Shown here: one piece after another, positions 47,443 to 56,815 of the stretch
How the letters are laid out: every line of letters begins with the position of its first letter
How positions within the stretch are numbered: the stretch's first letter is position 1
Assembly: GCA_011524905.1 (NCBI GenBank)
Contig: WTJI01000044.1
Location: forward strand, 1-64,000
Direction of reading: 5' to 3'
DNA: 64,000 nt
Source of the DNA: Flavobacteriales bacterium
GTDB taxonomy: Bacteria > Bacteroidota > Bacteroidia > Flavobacteriales > Flavobacteriaceae
Made by a program: the position numbers and the translations under genes
The notes under the pieces: model-generated
Seen by the model: the letters and a program-made list of their open reading frames with translations, nothing else
Told to the model about the DNA's origin: nothing
Database searches by the model: none

Positions 47443-48980
47443 ATCTTTTGCAACCAATGCTTGATATTCAAGCTTTGATCTAAGCGGGAGTTGAGTCCTG
47501 CAATAGGTATTCGTTCTTGCTTCATGGTGTCTCGATCTCGTAATGTAACTGTTTGATCTTCCAAAGACTGATGGTCAACAGTAATGCAAAAGGGGGTTCC
47601 CAGGGCGTCTTGCCGGCGATATCGTCGACCCACTGCGTCTTTTTCATCGTAGTTCACAGCATAATCCCATTTGAGTTTGTCTTTTATATTTCGGGCCAAA
47701 TCGGGCAAACCATCTTTTTTGACCAAGGGTAAAACAGCAATTTGCGTTGGGGCCAAAATACCAGGGAGCTTGAGCACGGTTCGGCTAGATCCATCTTCCA
47801 AGGTTTCCTCTCGAAGTGCATGAGAAAATACTGCCAAGAACATTCGATCCAATCCAATAGAAGTCTCTACCACATAGGGTACATAGTTTTCATTGCGCTC
47901 AGGATCAAAGTATTGTAGCCTTTTCCCTGAAAATTCTTCATGACTTCCCAAATCAAAATCAGTACGAGAATGGATTCCTTCTAATTCCTTAAAACCAAAA
48001 GGAAATTTGAATTCAATATCGGCAGCAGCGTCGGCATAATGTGCTAATTTTTCATGGTCATGGAATCGATAATTATCGGCACCCATACCAAGAGATAAAT
48101 GCCAATTCAAACGGGTTTGCTTCCACTGTTCATACCACTGTTTTTGGGTGCCTGGAGGAACAAAAAACTGCATTTCCATCTGCTCAAATTCCCGCATCCG
48201 AAATATAAATTGACGGGCAACGATTTCATTTCTGAATGCTTTGCCTATTTGTGCAATACCAAAGGGAATCTTCATTCTTCCTGTTTTTTGGACATTCATA
48301 AAATTGACAAAAATTCCTTGTGCTGTCTCTGGTCGAAGGAATAGATCCATTGCCGAGTCAGCAGATGCACCCAGTTTGGTGCCAAACATTAGGTTGAATT
48401 GTTTGACTTCGGTCCAGTTTCTAGAACCCGACTCGGGACAGGCAATCTCCAATTCTTCAATCAAATTTTTGACATCAGCTAGGTCTTCTTTCTCCAATGA
48501 TTGCCCCATTCTTTTTAATATACCCTCAATCTTTTGCTGATAACCCAGCACACGAGAGTTGGTTGTTAAAAACTGTTCTTTATCAAAATCTTCCCCAAAT
48601 CTTTTGGCAGCTTTGGCAACTTCCTTTTCGATTTTAGTTTCGATTTTAGCACAATAGTCTTCAATTAAAACATCGGCACGGTAGCGTTTTTTTGAGTCTT
48701 TGTTGTCAATCAAAGGGTCATTAAAAGCATCGACATGACCTGATGCTTTCCAAGTAGTGGGATGCATAAAAATAGCTGCATCAATACCAACTATATTTTC
48801 GTGCAACTGTACCATAGCACGCCACCAGTAGTTTTTGATATTATTTTTTAGGGTGGAGCCGTTTTGACCATAGTCATAAACTGCACTAAGTCCATCATAA
48901 ATTTCACTAGAAGGAAAGACAAATCCATACTCTTTGGCATGGGAAATGACTTTTTTGAAGGTTTCGTTTTGTGTTGCCAT
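47439..48980 (-). CDS. glyS: glycine--tRNA ligase
   Basis: SRNWTEVKQFNLMFGTKLG; LRPETAQGIFVNFMNVQKTGRMKIPFGIAQIGKAFRNEIVARQFIFRMREFEQMEMQFFVPP; VVETSIGLDRMFLA. Confidence 0.97.
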   Translation of the reverse strand: MATQNETFKKVISHAKEYGFVFPSSEIYDGLSAVYDYGQNGSTLKNNIKNYWWRAMVQLHENIVGIDAAIFMHPTTWKASGHVDAFNDPLIDNKDSKKRYRADVLIEDYCAKIETKIEKEVAKAAKRFGEDFDKEQFLTTNSRVLGYQQKIEGILKRMGQSLEKEDLADVKNLIEELEIACPESGSRNWTEVKQFNLMFGTKLGASADSAMDLFLRPETAQGIFVNFMNVQKTGRMKIPFGIAQIGKAFRNEIVARQFIFRMREFEQMEMQFFVPPGTQKQWYEQWKQTRLNWHLSLGMGADNYRFHDHEKLAHYADAAADIEFKFPFGFKELEGIHSRTDFDLGSHEEFSGKRLQYFDPERNENYVPYVVETSIGLDRMFLAVFSHALREETLEDGSSRTVLKLPGILAPTQIAVLPLVKKDGLPDLARNIKDKLKWDYAVNYDEKDAVGRRYRRQDALGTPFCITVDHQSLEDQTVTLRDRDTMKQERIPIAGLNSRLDQSLNIKHWLQKI

Positions 48981-49035
48981 GCCGCAAAAATAATCGCTTT
49001 TTTAGCTATCTTAAACAAACCTGAATACTTTTTCC

Positions 49036-49734
49036 ATGATCCTGACATTGACCCGCTTATTAAATGCCATTTGGTCTTTTTGTTTTCCTCGCTTCTGCCC
49101 TGGCTGTGCTGTTGAAATGACTCCTTATGAAGATCCATGTTGCCTGAGTTGTCAGAGTCAACTGGCATTCACCCACTTTGAAAAATACCCTATTAATCCA
49201 GTATTCCAAAAAATGCAGCTACTGCTTCCTGTTGAATATGCTGCGACCATGATTTATTGGGAGGACGATGCTGTCATTCAAAAAATAATACATCAACTGA
49301 AATTTGGAGGACAAGAGTCGCTTGGCAGTTGGCTGGGTTCCCTGTTGGGGCAGCGACTCCAAAAAAGCCCTTTCAAAAGCTGCACAGCTATTGTCCCCCT
49401 TCCTTTACATGTTAAAAAACAAAAAATAAGAGGGTACAATCAAAATCAAAAAGTGTGCGAACAACTAGCGGAATGGCTCAACATACCGCTACTTGAAAAT
49501 GCGGTTTTTCGTTCTAAAAACACCGTACAGCTGTCCAATCATTACCATATTGATCGCTTCAAAGAAATGAAAAGTGCCTTTCAATTAAATCTAGATTTAG
49601 ATCTAAAGGCACCCCATTGGCTGCTGGTAGATGATGTGTTAACAACAGGCGCTACTTTGCAAAGTTGTGGTCAGGCATTACTCCAATACCCCAATGCCAA
49701 GCTGAGTATCGTCACGCTGGCTAGTAGGATGTAA
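49036..49734 (+). CDS. ComF family phosphoribosyltransferase-like protein
   Basis: N-terminal CxxC zinc-finger (CPGCAVEMTPYEDPCCLSC); RGYNQNQKVCEQLAEWL; LLVDDVLTTGATLQSC. Confidence 0.9.
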   Translation: MILTLTRLLNAIWSFCFPRFCPGCAVEMTPYEDPCCLSCQSQLAFTHFEKYPINPVFQKMQLLLPVEYAATMIYWEDDAVIQKIIHQLKFGGQESLGSWLGSLLGQRLQKSPFKSCTAIVPLPLHVKKQKIRGYNQNQKVCEQLAEWLNIPLLENAVFRSKNTVQLSNHYHIDRFKEMKSAFQLNLDLDLKAPHWLLVDDVLTTGATLQSCGQALLQYPNAKLSIVTLASRM

Positions 49735-49762
49735 CGGGAATATGTTGTTATTTTGTTGTCGT

Positions 49763-51445
49763 ATGAAACACCCCATTTTCCATTTTGGATTTTTGATTTT
49801 ATTGGCAGGTTTAACTATGCAATGCGCCAAAAGGGGTGCGCCTACAGGTGGACCCATTGATAGCCTACCACCCGTTTTGGTCAACGCCAGTCCAAAAATG
49901 AATACCACCTTTTTTGATAAAGAGAAATTCGTGTTGACTTTTGATGAATTTGTTACCTTAAAAGAAATTCGAAAGCAACTGATTGTTTCACCTCCTGTGG
50001 AAAGTAGTAGTTACAGTGTCTATCCGCAGACAGGAGTGTCAAAAAAAGTAATCATTGAGTTTAAAGACAGTCTCCAACCCGAAACGACTTATACCTTTAA
50101 TTTTGGCGAAAGCATCCGAGACAACAACGAGGGTAATATTCTTTCATACTTCAATTACACACTTTCTACTGGCGCCACAATTGATTCACTTACATTTAAA
50201 GGTCGTGTAACTGATGCTTTTGAAGCAGAAACCCCACCCTATGTTTCACTTCAACTTTATCCCATTGATAGTACATTTAATGACTCTACCGTTTACCTAG
50301 ACAAACCCCTTTATGTTGCCAGTACCCTAGACACTACAGTTTTCCAATTTCAAAATCTAAAGGCAGGAAAGTATGAAATCATAGCACTGCTGGATAATGG
50401 ATCCAACTATTTTTTTGATCAGAACATTGACAAAATAGGATTTATCAATCAACCAATTGAGCTACCTGGTGATAGCCTTGTAGAGCTACGCATCTTCAAT
50501 GAAATTCCCAATTTTTCTTGGGATAGACCTTTTTATATCAATGATCATCATATTGGCTTACCCTATTTTGGACGTTATCAAGAGCAAGATATAGAAATGA
50601 TTTCTTCGGTTGGTTCGGCATTTGAAAGCTTGATTACTCGCAATCGTGAGGCAGATACCCTCAATTTTTGGTTTAAAAATGGGCCCAAAGACTCACTTCA
50701 ATTTCGATATCCCTACAAGGACAGCCTCCGAGTACAAACCGTCAGATTCAGTGAACCCGTACTCGATTCGTTGGTAATAAAAAAATCAAGTCCACGGGTT
50801 TTATTATTGCAAGATTCGGTTGTGTTATCGACCAATCGGCCTGTCATAAAAACTGACGTCACCAAAATGCGGGTAAGAAATGCTGATTCAGTTTTTCTAC
50901 CGATCAGTGCACATATTCACCCTAATAAAGATGAAATCAGGTTGAAAATTCCCATCGAACCCAACGACACCTATTCATTTAATCTCTACCCTGGCGCACT
51001 GACTGATTTTTTTGAGGCGACTAATGATACTATCAATTTCGAGGTACTTACGAAAAAATACGAAGACTATGGAAATCTTATGGTGCAATTCAAAAATCTA
51101 GATGAAACGCCCTTGATTATTGACTTGCTTGATACGCGCTACAAGTTGAAAAAACGTGTTGTTGCGCCTTTAGAAAACAATCAATATACCTTTGCCTATT
51201 TACCACCAGCCAAATATATCCTTAGGGTTATTAAAGACAATAACGATAATAACCAGTGGGATACAGGGAATTATTTGAAAAAAATACAGCCTGAGGAAGT
51301 TATTTACCTTCCTGAAGAAGTAGAAGTTCGAGCCAATTGGGATGTCAATCAGACTTTCGACCCAGTACAAATTCGTCTCGATCAGCTAAAAAGCGCAACT
51401 GCTTCCGAATCGATTGCAACGAATCCCGATCTAAAACAGCCGTAA
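49763..51445 (+). CDS. lipoprotein with Ig-like (Big_5/SbsA-like) domain
   Basis: MKHPIFHFGFLILLAGLTMQC lipobox; CAKRGAPTGGPIDSLPPVLVNASPKMNTTFFDKEKFVLTFDEFVTLK. Confidence 0.82.
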   Translation: MKHPIFHFGFLILLAGLTMQCAKRGAPTGGPIDSLPPVLVNASPKMNTTFFDKEKFVLTFDEFVTLKEIRKQLIVSPPVESSSYSVYPQTGVSKKVIIEFKDSLQPETTYTFNFGESIRDNNEGNILSYFNYTLSTGATIDSLTFKGRVTDAFEAETPPYVSLQLYPIDSTFNDSTVYLDKPLYVASTLDTTVFQFQNLKAGKYEIIALLDNGSNYFFDQNIDKIGFINQPIELPGDSLVELRIFNEIPNFSWDRPFYINDHHIGLPYFGRYQEQDIEMISSVGSAFESLITRNREADTLNFWFKNGPKDSLQFRYPYKDSLRVQTVRFSEPVLDSLVIKKSSPRVLLLQDSVVLSTNRPVIKTDVTKMRVRNADSVFLPISAHIHPNKDEIRLKIPIEPNDTYSFNLYPGALTDFFEATNDTINFEVLTKKYEDYGNLMVQFKNLDETPLIIDLLDTRYKLKKRVVAPLENNQYTFAYLPPAKYILRVIKDNNDNNQWDTGNYLKKIQPEEVIYLPEEVEVRANWDVNQTFDPVQIRLDQLKSATASESIATNPDLKQP

Positions 51446-52136
51446 CAAGCCCCTCGTTGCTTTGTAAATCATCAGAGATGGCTTCTCCAAGGGCAGTATA
51501 TGCAGCCGTATGACCAGGATAGGTATTCCCTTTGGGATCAATTCCTACTCGGTTAACACCTACGCAATAGCTCATGTTTTCTATGGCCCTAGCTTGAAGA
51601 AGCGTATCCCAAGCAGTAATCCGTGGCGCTGGCCAGTTGGCCACATACAACAATAAATCATAGTCCTCGGTATTACGCGACCAGACAGGAAAGCGTAAAT
51701 CATAGCAAATACGTGGACAAATACGCCAGCCTTTGTAAGTAAAGACAGCAGAATCTGTACCTGCCTTGTAAATCTTATCTTCCCCTGCTAAAGAAAAGCC
51801 ATGTCTTTTGTCATAAGAGTATATTTCGCCTGTCGGTGTTACCCATAAAAAACGATTGTAGTATTGACCTTTATCGGCAATGGCAAGGCTACCTGCCAGA
51901 GCACAGTTCTGGTCAGCAGCCCACTGTTGCATCCATGTAATGGTGGGTCCGTCCATTGTTTCGGCTACAGTAACAGGAGACATACTAAAACCCGTCGCAA
52001 ACATCTCGGGTAACAAGACAGCGTCAACGTGGGCAGGAGTTTTGCTCAGAAAGTGGGTTAAATGTGCTCTGTTGGCTGCTGGATTTTCCCAAACACAATC
52101 GGATTGTACCAATGCCAAAGTCAATGTGGATTGCAT
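51345..52136 (-). CDS. nitrilase/omega-amidase family carbon-nitrogen hydrolase
   Basis: VLLPEMFATGFSM (Glu), YDKRHGFSL (Lys), RICPRICYDLRFPVW (Cys) catalytic residues. Confidence 0.92.
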   Translation of the reverse strand: MQSTLTLALVQSDCVWENPAANRAHLTHFLSKTPAHVDAVLLPEMFATGFSMSPVTVAETMDGPTITWMQQWAADQNCALAGSLAIADKGQYYNRFLWVTPTGEIYSYDKRHGFSLAGEDKIYKAGTDSAVFTYKGWRICPRICYDLRFPVWSRNTEDYDLLLYVANWPAPRITAWDTLLQARAIENMSYCVGVNRVGIDPKGNTYPGHTAAYTALGEAISDDLQSNEGLVTAVLDRDSLQSIRKQLRFLADRDEFVLGRKSD

Positions 52137-52178
52137 ACCTTTGTTTTAAACCCAAAAGTTAGTTTTTTCACAGCAACT

Positions 52179-52832
52179 ATGAAACCCCTATTCCAATACC
52201 AAGCTTTTATTTTTGATATGGATGGCACGCTTGTAGATAGTATGCCCTACCACGAAAAGTCATGGGATCTATTCTTTGAAGAACATCAAATAGAGTTGGA
52301 TAAGGAAACTTTTGAAAGAGACTACCACCGGGGCACGTTGGAAGAAGTTATGGGGCGGTTATTTCCACATCTTACGAAAGTAGCAGATCGAAAGGCGATT
52401 GGCCAACGCAAAGAAGAATTGTTTCGGGAGTTATATGCCCCACACTTAGATTGTCTTTCAGGATTACGAGATTTTTTAAATTCAATATTGGTACAGAATA
52501 TCCCAATGGGGCTCGCTACTATGGGAGACCAGAACAACATCGACTTTACCCTAGGGGGATTGGAACTTACTCACTTTTTCCAAGCCACCACAGGCGGTGA
52601 TCAAGTGAATCATGGCAAACCCCATCCTGAAATTTTCTTGCAAACCGCCAAAAAACTCGATGTTGATGCGAAGCATTGCTTAGCCTTTGAAGATACCCGA
52701 TCAGGAATTGCGAGTGCCCAAGCTGCCGGTATGGATGTGGTAGGTATAGCCACCATGTTTTCCAAAATAGAATTGCTGGAGCTGGGATGTGTACAGGCAG
52801 TAAGGGATTATAATGAACTTGTTCTTGTCTGA
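52179..52832 (+). CDS. HAD family phosphatase (beta-phosphoglucomutase-like)
   Basis: FIFDMDGTLVDSMPYHEKSW; GLATMGDQNNIDF; KPHPEIFLQTAKKL; AFEDTRSGIASAQAAGM. Start reset from 52062. Confidence 0.9.
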   Translation: MKPLFQYQAFIFDMDGTLVDSMPYHEKSWDLFFEEHQIELDKETFERDYHRGTLEEVMGRLFPHLTKVADRKAIGQRKEELFRELYAPHLDCLSGLRDFLNSILVQNIPMGLATMGDQNNIDFTLGGLELTHFFQATTGGDQVNHGKPHPEIFLQTAKKLDVDAKHCLAFEDTRSGIASAQAAGMDVVGIATMFSKIELLELGCVQAVRDYNELVLV

Positions 52833-52853
52833 ATCTCGTTTTTATTCAAAATA

Positions 52854-52878
52854 AAAACCCACCAATAGGGCGGGTTTT
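52854..52878. terminator. bidirectional terminator between the HAD gene and sdhB
   Basis: AAAACCCACCAATAGGGCGGGTTTT hairpin between convergent genes, T-rich on both sides. Confidence 0.75.
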
Positions 52879-52903
52879 ATACATTCTAAATAGGGTTGAA
52901 TTC

Positions 52904-53650
52904 TTATACCTTTAGACTGGCAGAAAGGTATTCCCTATTCATACGGGCAATATTTTCCAACGAAATACCTTTGGGACATTCTACTTCACAAGCCCCGGTA
53001 TTGGTACAATTCCCAAAGCCTTCTTCGTCCATTTGCTTGACCATATTCAAAACGCGATCTGTTGCTTCGACTTTTCCCTGTGGTAAAAGGGCGTATTGAG
53101 ATACTTTGGCAGAAACGAATAGCATTGCAGATGCATTTTTACAGGTGGCCACACAGGCACCACAACCAATACAAGTTGCAGCATCAAAGGCCCGATCCGC
53201 GTCGTGTTTTTCAATGGGAATGGCGTTGGCATCCTGGGTATTTCCAGAAGTATTGACACTGACAAATCCACCGGCATGTTGCACGCGATCGAAAGCCGAT
53301 CGGTCCACGGCCAAATCTTTGACAACCGGAAAAGCCTTGGCTCGAAAGGGTTCTATGGTAATGGTGTCACCATCTTTAAATTTACGCATGTGTAATTGGC
53401 AGGTCGTAACCAATCGGTCAGGCCCGTGTGCTTCACCGTTGATAAACATAGAACACATTCCACAGATACCTTCTCTACAATCGTGGTCAAATGCTACTGG
53501 ATCAATACCTTGTTGAATCAATTGTTCATTGAGAACGTCCATCATTTCTAAAAAAGACATATCTGGGGATACGTTTTCGATGGGGTAGGTCTCCATACTA
53601 CCTGTTGCTTGTGCATTGGCTTGACGCCATATTTTTAATGTTAAATTCAT
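52904..53650 (-). CDS. sdhB: succinate dehydrogenase/fumarate reductase iron-sulfur subunit
   Basis: [66 protein letters not shown]. Confidence 0.96.
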   Translation of the reverse strand: MNLTLKIWRQANAQATGSMETYPIENVSPDMSFLEMMDVLNEQLIQQGIDPVAFDHDCREGICGMCSMFINGEAHGPDRLVTTCQLHMRKFKDGDTITIEPFRAKAFPVVKDLAVDRSAFDRVQHAGGFVSVNTSGNTQDANAIPIEKHDADRAFDAATCIGCGACVATCKNASAMLFVSAKVSQYALLPQGKVEATDRVLNMVKQMDEEGFGNCTNTGACEVECPKGISLENIARMNREYLSASLKV

Positions 53651-53712
53651 ACAACTAATTTAAATGGCCAAAAGGCGTCTAACATTTAATTTTTTGTCAT
53701 TCATCCTTAGTC

Positions 53713-55716
53713 CTATTTATAGGATCGTGTTTTGACTTCAATTTCTTCATAATTCAGGGCTTCTTTGTGCAACTTGGCCTTTGCGGGTTCGCCTTGGTAT
53801 TCCCAAGCAGAAACAAAAGTAAAGTTCTCATCATCGCGAAGGGCTTCTCCTTCGGGGGTTTGTGACTCTTCACGGAAATGACCACCACATGACTCAGTGC
53901 GCTCTAAGGCGTCTTTGGCAAAGAGCTCGCCCAGTTCAAGGAAATCGGCAACACGCCCTGCTTTAGCTAGTTGCTCGTTAAATTCGTGAAGCCCCCCTGG
54001 AACATTTACATTTTTGTAAAAATCTTCACGAAGTTCCTTAATTTCTTTCATGGCTTCTTTAAGCTCTTTTCCATTACGTGACATACCACATTTGTTCCAC
54101 ATAATTTTACCGAGCTTTTTGTGATAGTAATCGACAGAATGTGTGCCTTTGTTATTGATAAAGGCTTCTAATTGCTTTTGCACATCTTTTTCTGCGGCTT
54201 CAAACTCCGGTGTATCTGTATTGATGGAACCCGTGCGAATATCATCTGAGAGGTAATCTCCTATAGTATAGGGTAAAACAAAATACCCATCGGCCAAGCC
54301 TTGCATCAGTGCCGAGGCACCAAGTCGATTGGCACCATGATCGGAAAAATTGGCCTCACCTATGGCATAACATCCAGGAATAGCAGTCATTAGGTTATAA
54401 TCAACCCAAACGCCACCCATGGTATAGTGCACCGCTGGGTAAATCATCATGGGGGTTTCGTAAGGATTTTGATCTACAATTTTTTCATACATCTGGAACA
54501 GATTGCCGTACTTAGAACGAACCACATCCTGCCCCAGCTTTTTTACCAATTGCATATCATTTTCATCTAACCCTTTGACATGGGCCTGCTCTTTACCATA
54601 GCGTATAATAGCCGATGCAAAGTCAAGATAAACTGCCTCACCAGTTTTGTTGACACCGAAACCTGCATCACAGCGCTCTTTGGCAGCACGGGACGCAACA
54701 TCTCGAGGCACTAAGTTTCCAAAGGCAGGATAGCGACGCTCTAAATAATAATCTCGATCTTCTTCAGCCAAATCAGTGGGTTTTAGCTTTCCTTCCCGAA
54801 TGGCTTGGGCATCTTCTAACTTTTTTGGTACCCAAATACGGCCATCGTTTCGAAGGGATTCTGACATTAGGGTGAGTTTAGACTGGTGATCACCCGAAAC
54901 AGGAATACATGTAGGGTGAATTTGTGTGAAGCATGGGTTGGCAAAGTGAGCACCTTTTTTATGGATTTTCCAAGCGGCAGAAACATTACTTCCCATGGCA
55001 TTGGTAGAAAGGAAAAAGACATTACCGTAACCTCCTGAAGCAATAACTACAGCATGGGCACCATGTCGTTCTAACTCACCTGTAACTAAATTTCGTGCAA
55101 TGATACCACGGGCTTTACCGTCTACGACAACCAAATCCATCATTTCATGGCGGTTATACATTTTTATTTTACCACGACCAATTTGTCGATTCATAGCCGA
55201 ATAAGCGCCAAGAAGAAGCTGCTGCCCAGTTTGGCCTTTGGCATAGAAAGTTCTCGAAACCAACACCCCACCAAAAGAGCGATTATCTAAAAGTCCGCCA
55301 TAGTCTCTAGCAAAAGGAACCCCTTGTGCTACACATTGGTCAATGATATTTGCTGACACCTCCGCCAAACGATGAACGTTGGCCTCGCGTGAGCGGTAAT
55401 CACCCCCTTTAATGGTGTCGTAAAATAAGCGATAAGTAGAGTCCCCATCACCTTGATAGTTTTTAGCTGCATTGATTCCTCCTTGAGCGGCGATAGAGTG
55501 TGCCCTTCGGGGGGAATCTTGAAAACAAAAAGTTTTAACATTGTAGCCCAACTCAGCCAAAGTTGCCGAAGCCGAAGCGCCAGCGAGGCCCGTCCCTACA
55601 ACAATTACGTCAATCAAGCGTTTGTTGGCAGGGCTCACAAGGTTAATTCTGCTTTTGTGGTTGGTCCACTTATCTGAAAGTGGTCCTTTGGGTATTTTTG
55701 AATCTAAAGTTGCCAT
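53713..55716 (-). CDS. sdhA: succinate dehydrogenase/fumarate reductase flavoprotein subunit
   Basis: [94 protein letters not shown]. Confidence 0.97.
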   Translation of the reverse strand: MATLDSKIPKGPLSDKWTNHKSRINLVSPANKRLIDVIVVGTGLAGASASATLAELGYNVKTFCFQDSPRRAHSIAAQGGINAAKNYQGDGDSTYRLFYDTIKGGDYRSREANVHRLAEVSANIIDQCVAQGVPFARDYGGLLDNRSFGGVLVSRTFYAKGQTGQQLLLGAYSAMNRQIGRGKIKMYNRHEMMDLVVVDGKARGIIARNLVTGELERHGAHAVVIASGGYGNVFFLSTNAMGSNVSAAWKIHKKGAHFANPCFTQIHPTCIPVSGDHQSKLTLMSESLRNDGRIWVPKKLEDAQAIREGKLKPTDLAEEDRDYYLERRYPAFGNLVPRDVASRAAKERCDAGFGVNKTGEAVYLDFASAIIRYGKEQAHVKGLDENDMQLVKKLGQDVVRSKYGNLFQMYEKIVDQNPYETPMMIYPAVHYTMGGVWVDYNLMTAIPGCYAIGEANFSDHGANRLGASALMQGLADGYFVLPYTIGDYLSDDIRTGSINTDTPEFEAAEKDVQKQLEAFINNKGTHSVDYYHKKLGKIMWNKCGMSRNGKELKEAMKEIKELREDFYKNVNVPGGLHEFNEQLAKAGRVADFLELGELFAKDALERTESCGGHFREESQTPEGEALRDDENFTFVSAWEYQGEPAKAKLHKEALNYEEIEVKTRSYK

Positions 55717-55719
55717 GGA

Positions 55720-56373
55720 TTAAAATGCATTTAGATGGTGGAAAAGCGCAATAAAAACAAACCCAACTGGAATGGCTATTGCGTAGATTTTTGTGAATGT
55801 TTTGATCGCTGGGGTGTATTTATTGTTCAACCCCATTGATTGAAAAGAAGAACCGAAGCCGTGGAGTAAATGAAGGGCTAGAAAAACAAAAGATAGGGTA
55901 TATAAGCCCACACGAACGGGGCTAACGAATTTGTGAACCAATTCTTCATAGTAGCGGTTGGGATCTTCTGGAAGCACTTCTATGTATTTATAATTCATTT
56001 CTGGTAGCCAAAAATCATAAAAATGTAATCCCAAAAAAGATAAAACTACTGCGCCAGACAAAATCATGTTTCTTGACATCCAATTCGCATTGGCGCTACC
56101 TTTGTAGGTGCTGTACTTATTATTCCGTGCCGCTCTGTTTTGGAGTTCCAAAACAAAACCCATTACGAAATGAAAAACAACACCAAATATCAAGATCGGC
56201 TGTAGTATAAACTGGACCAATGGATTGGTTCCCATAAAATGGGAGAGCTCATTAAAAACAGACCTGCTAAATACCGATGTTAGATTGATGGTAAAGTGCT
56301 GCCCAAGAAAAACGACTAAAAAAAGTCCCGAAAGCGCCATGGCTACTTTTCTAGCAATGGAAGATGGTATCAT
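55720..56373 (-). CDS. sdhC: succinate dehydrogenase cytochrome b subunit
   Basis: IARKVAMALSGLFLVVFLGQH; 5 TM helices; ALHLLHGFGSSFQSMG; operon position upstream of sdhA. Confidence 0.94.
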   Translation of the reverse strand: MIPSSIARKVAMALSGLFLVVFLGQHFTINLTSVFSRSVFNELSHFMGTNPLVQFILQPILIFGVVFHFVMGFVLELQNRAARNNKYSTYKGSANANWMSRNMILSGAVVLSFLGLHFYDFWLPEMNYKYIEVLPEDPNRYYEELVHKFVSPVRVGLYTLSFVFLALHLLHGFGSSFQSMGLNNKYTPAIKTFTKIYAIAIPVGFVFIALFHHLNAF

Positions 56374-56400
56374 AAGTTTTGTTTCGATTCAATTAGTATT

Positions 56401-56432
56401 CAAAATTACTTCATAAAGGGTTCTGTTCCCAA
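56401..56432 (-). promoter_or_regulatory. promoter of the sdhCAB operon
   Basis: Minus strand TTG (56432-56430)-N21-TAATTTTG (56408-56401), 27 bp upstream of the sdhC start. Confidence 0.65.
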
Positions 56433-56815
56433 TACCACAGGACTTTTTTCGTTGCTTTAAGAGATTTATAACATTTCTTCGAACTTGTTTAAAGGTTTTT
56501 GGCGTTTGGTAAGTTAATACTTAAAAAAATTAGACAATTTTGATAAGGGTGTACGATGGCTGTGTCTAAAACTTGTCGAATTGATAATTTACTCAAAGTT
56601 TTATGCTCAAAAACCTCTTATATTTCAAATAAAGCAGTCCTATTTTTTGGGCTCTTATGCCTAAAAGCTGGAGAATAAATCCAATTCACCATTCATTTTT
56701 AATACCAACAGAAATTTGTGTTGTTCTTTATTCGGGCTGTTTATTGATTCCGATATCAGTATGTAACCCTTTTAAGTTGACGTTTTACAGCCTATCAAAT
56801 GCATTTGTGAAATAT

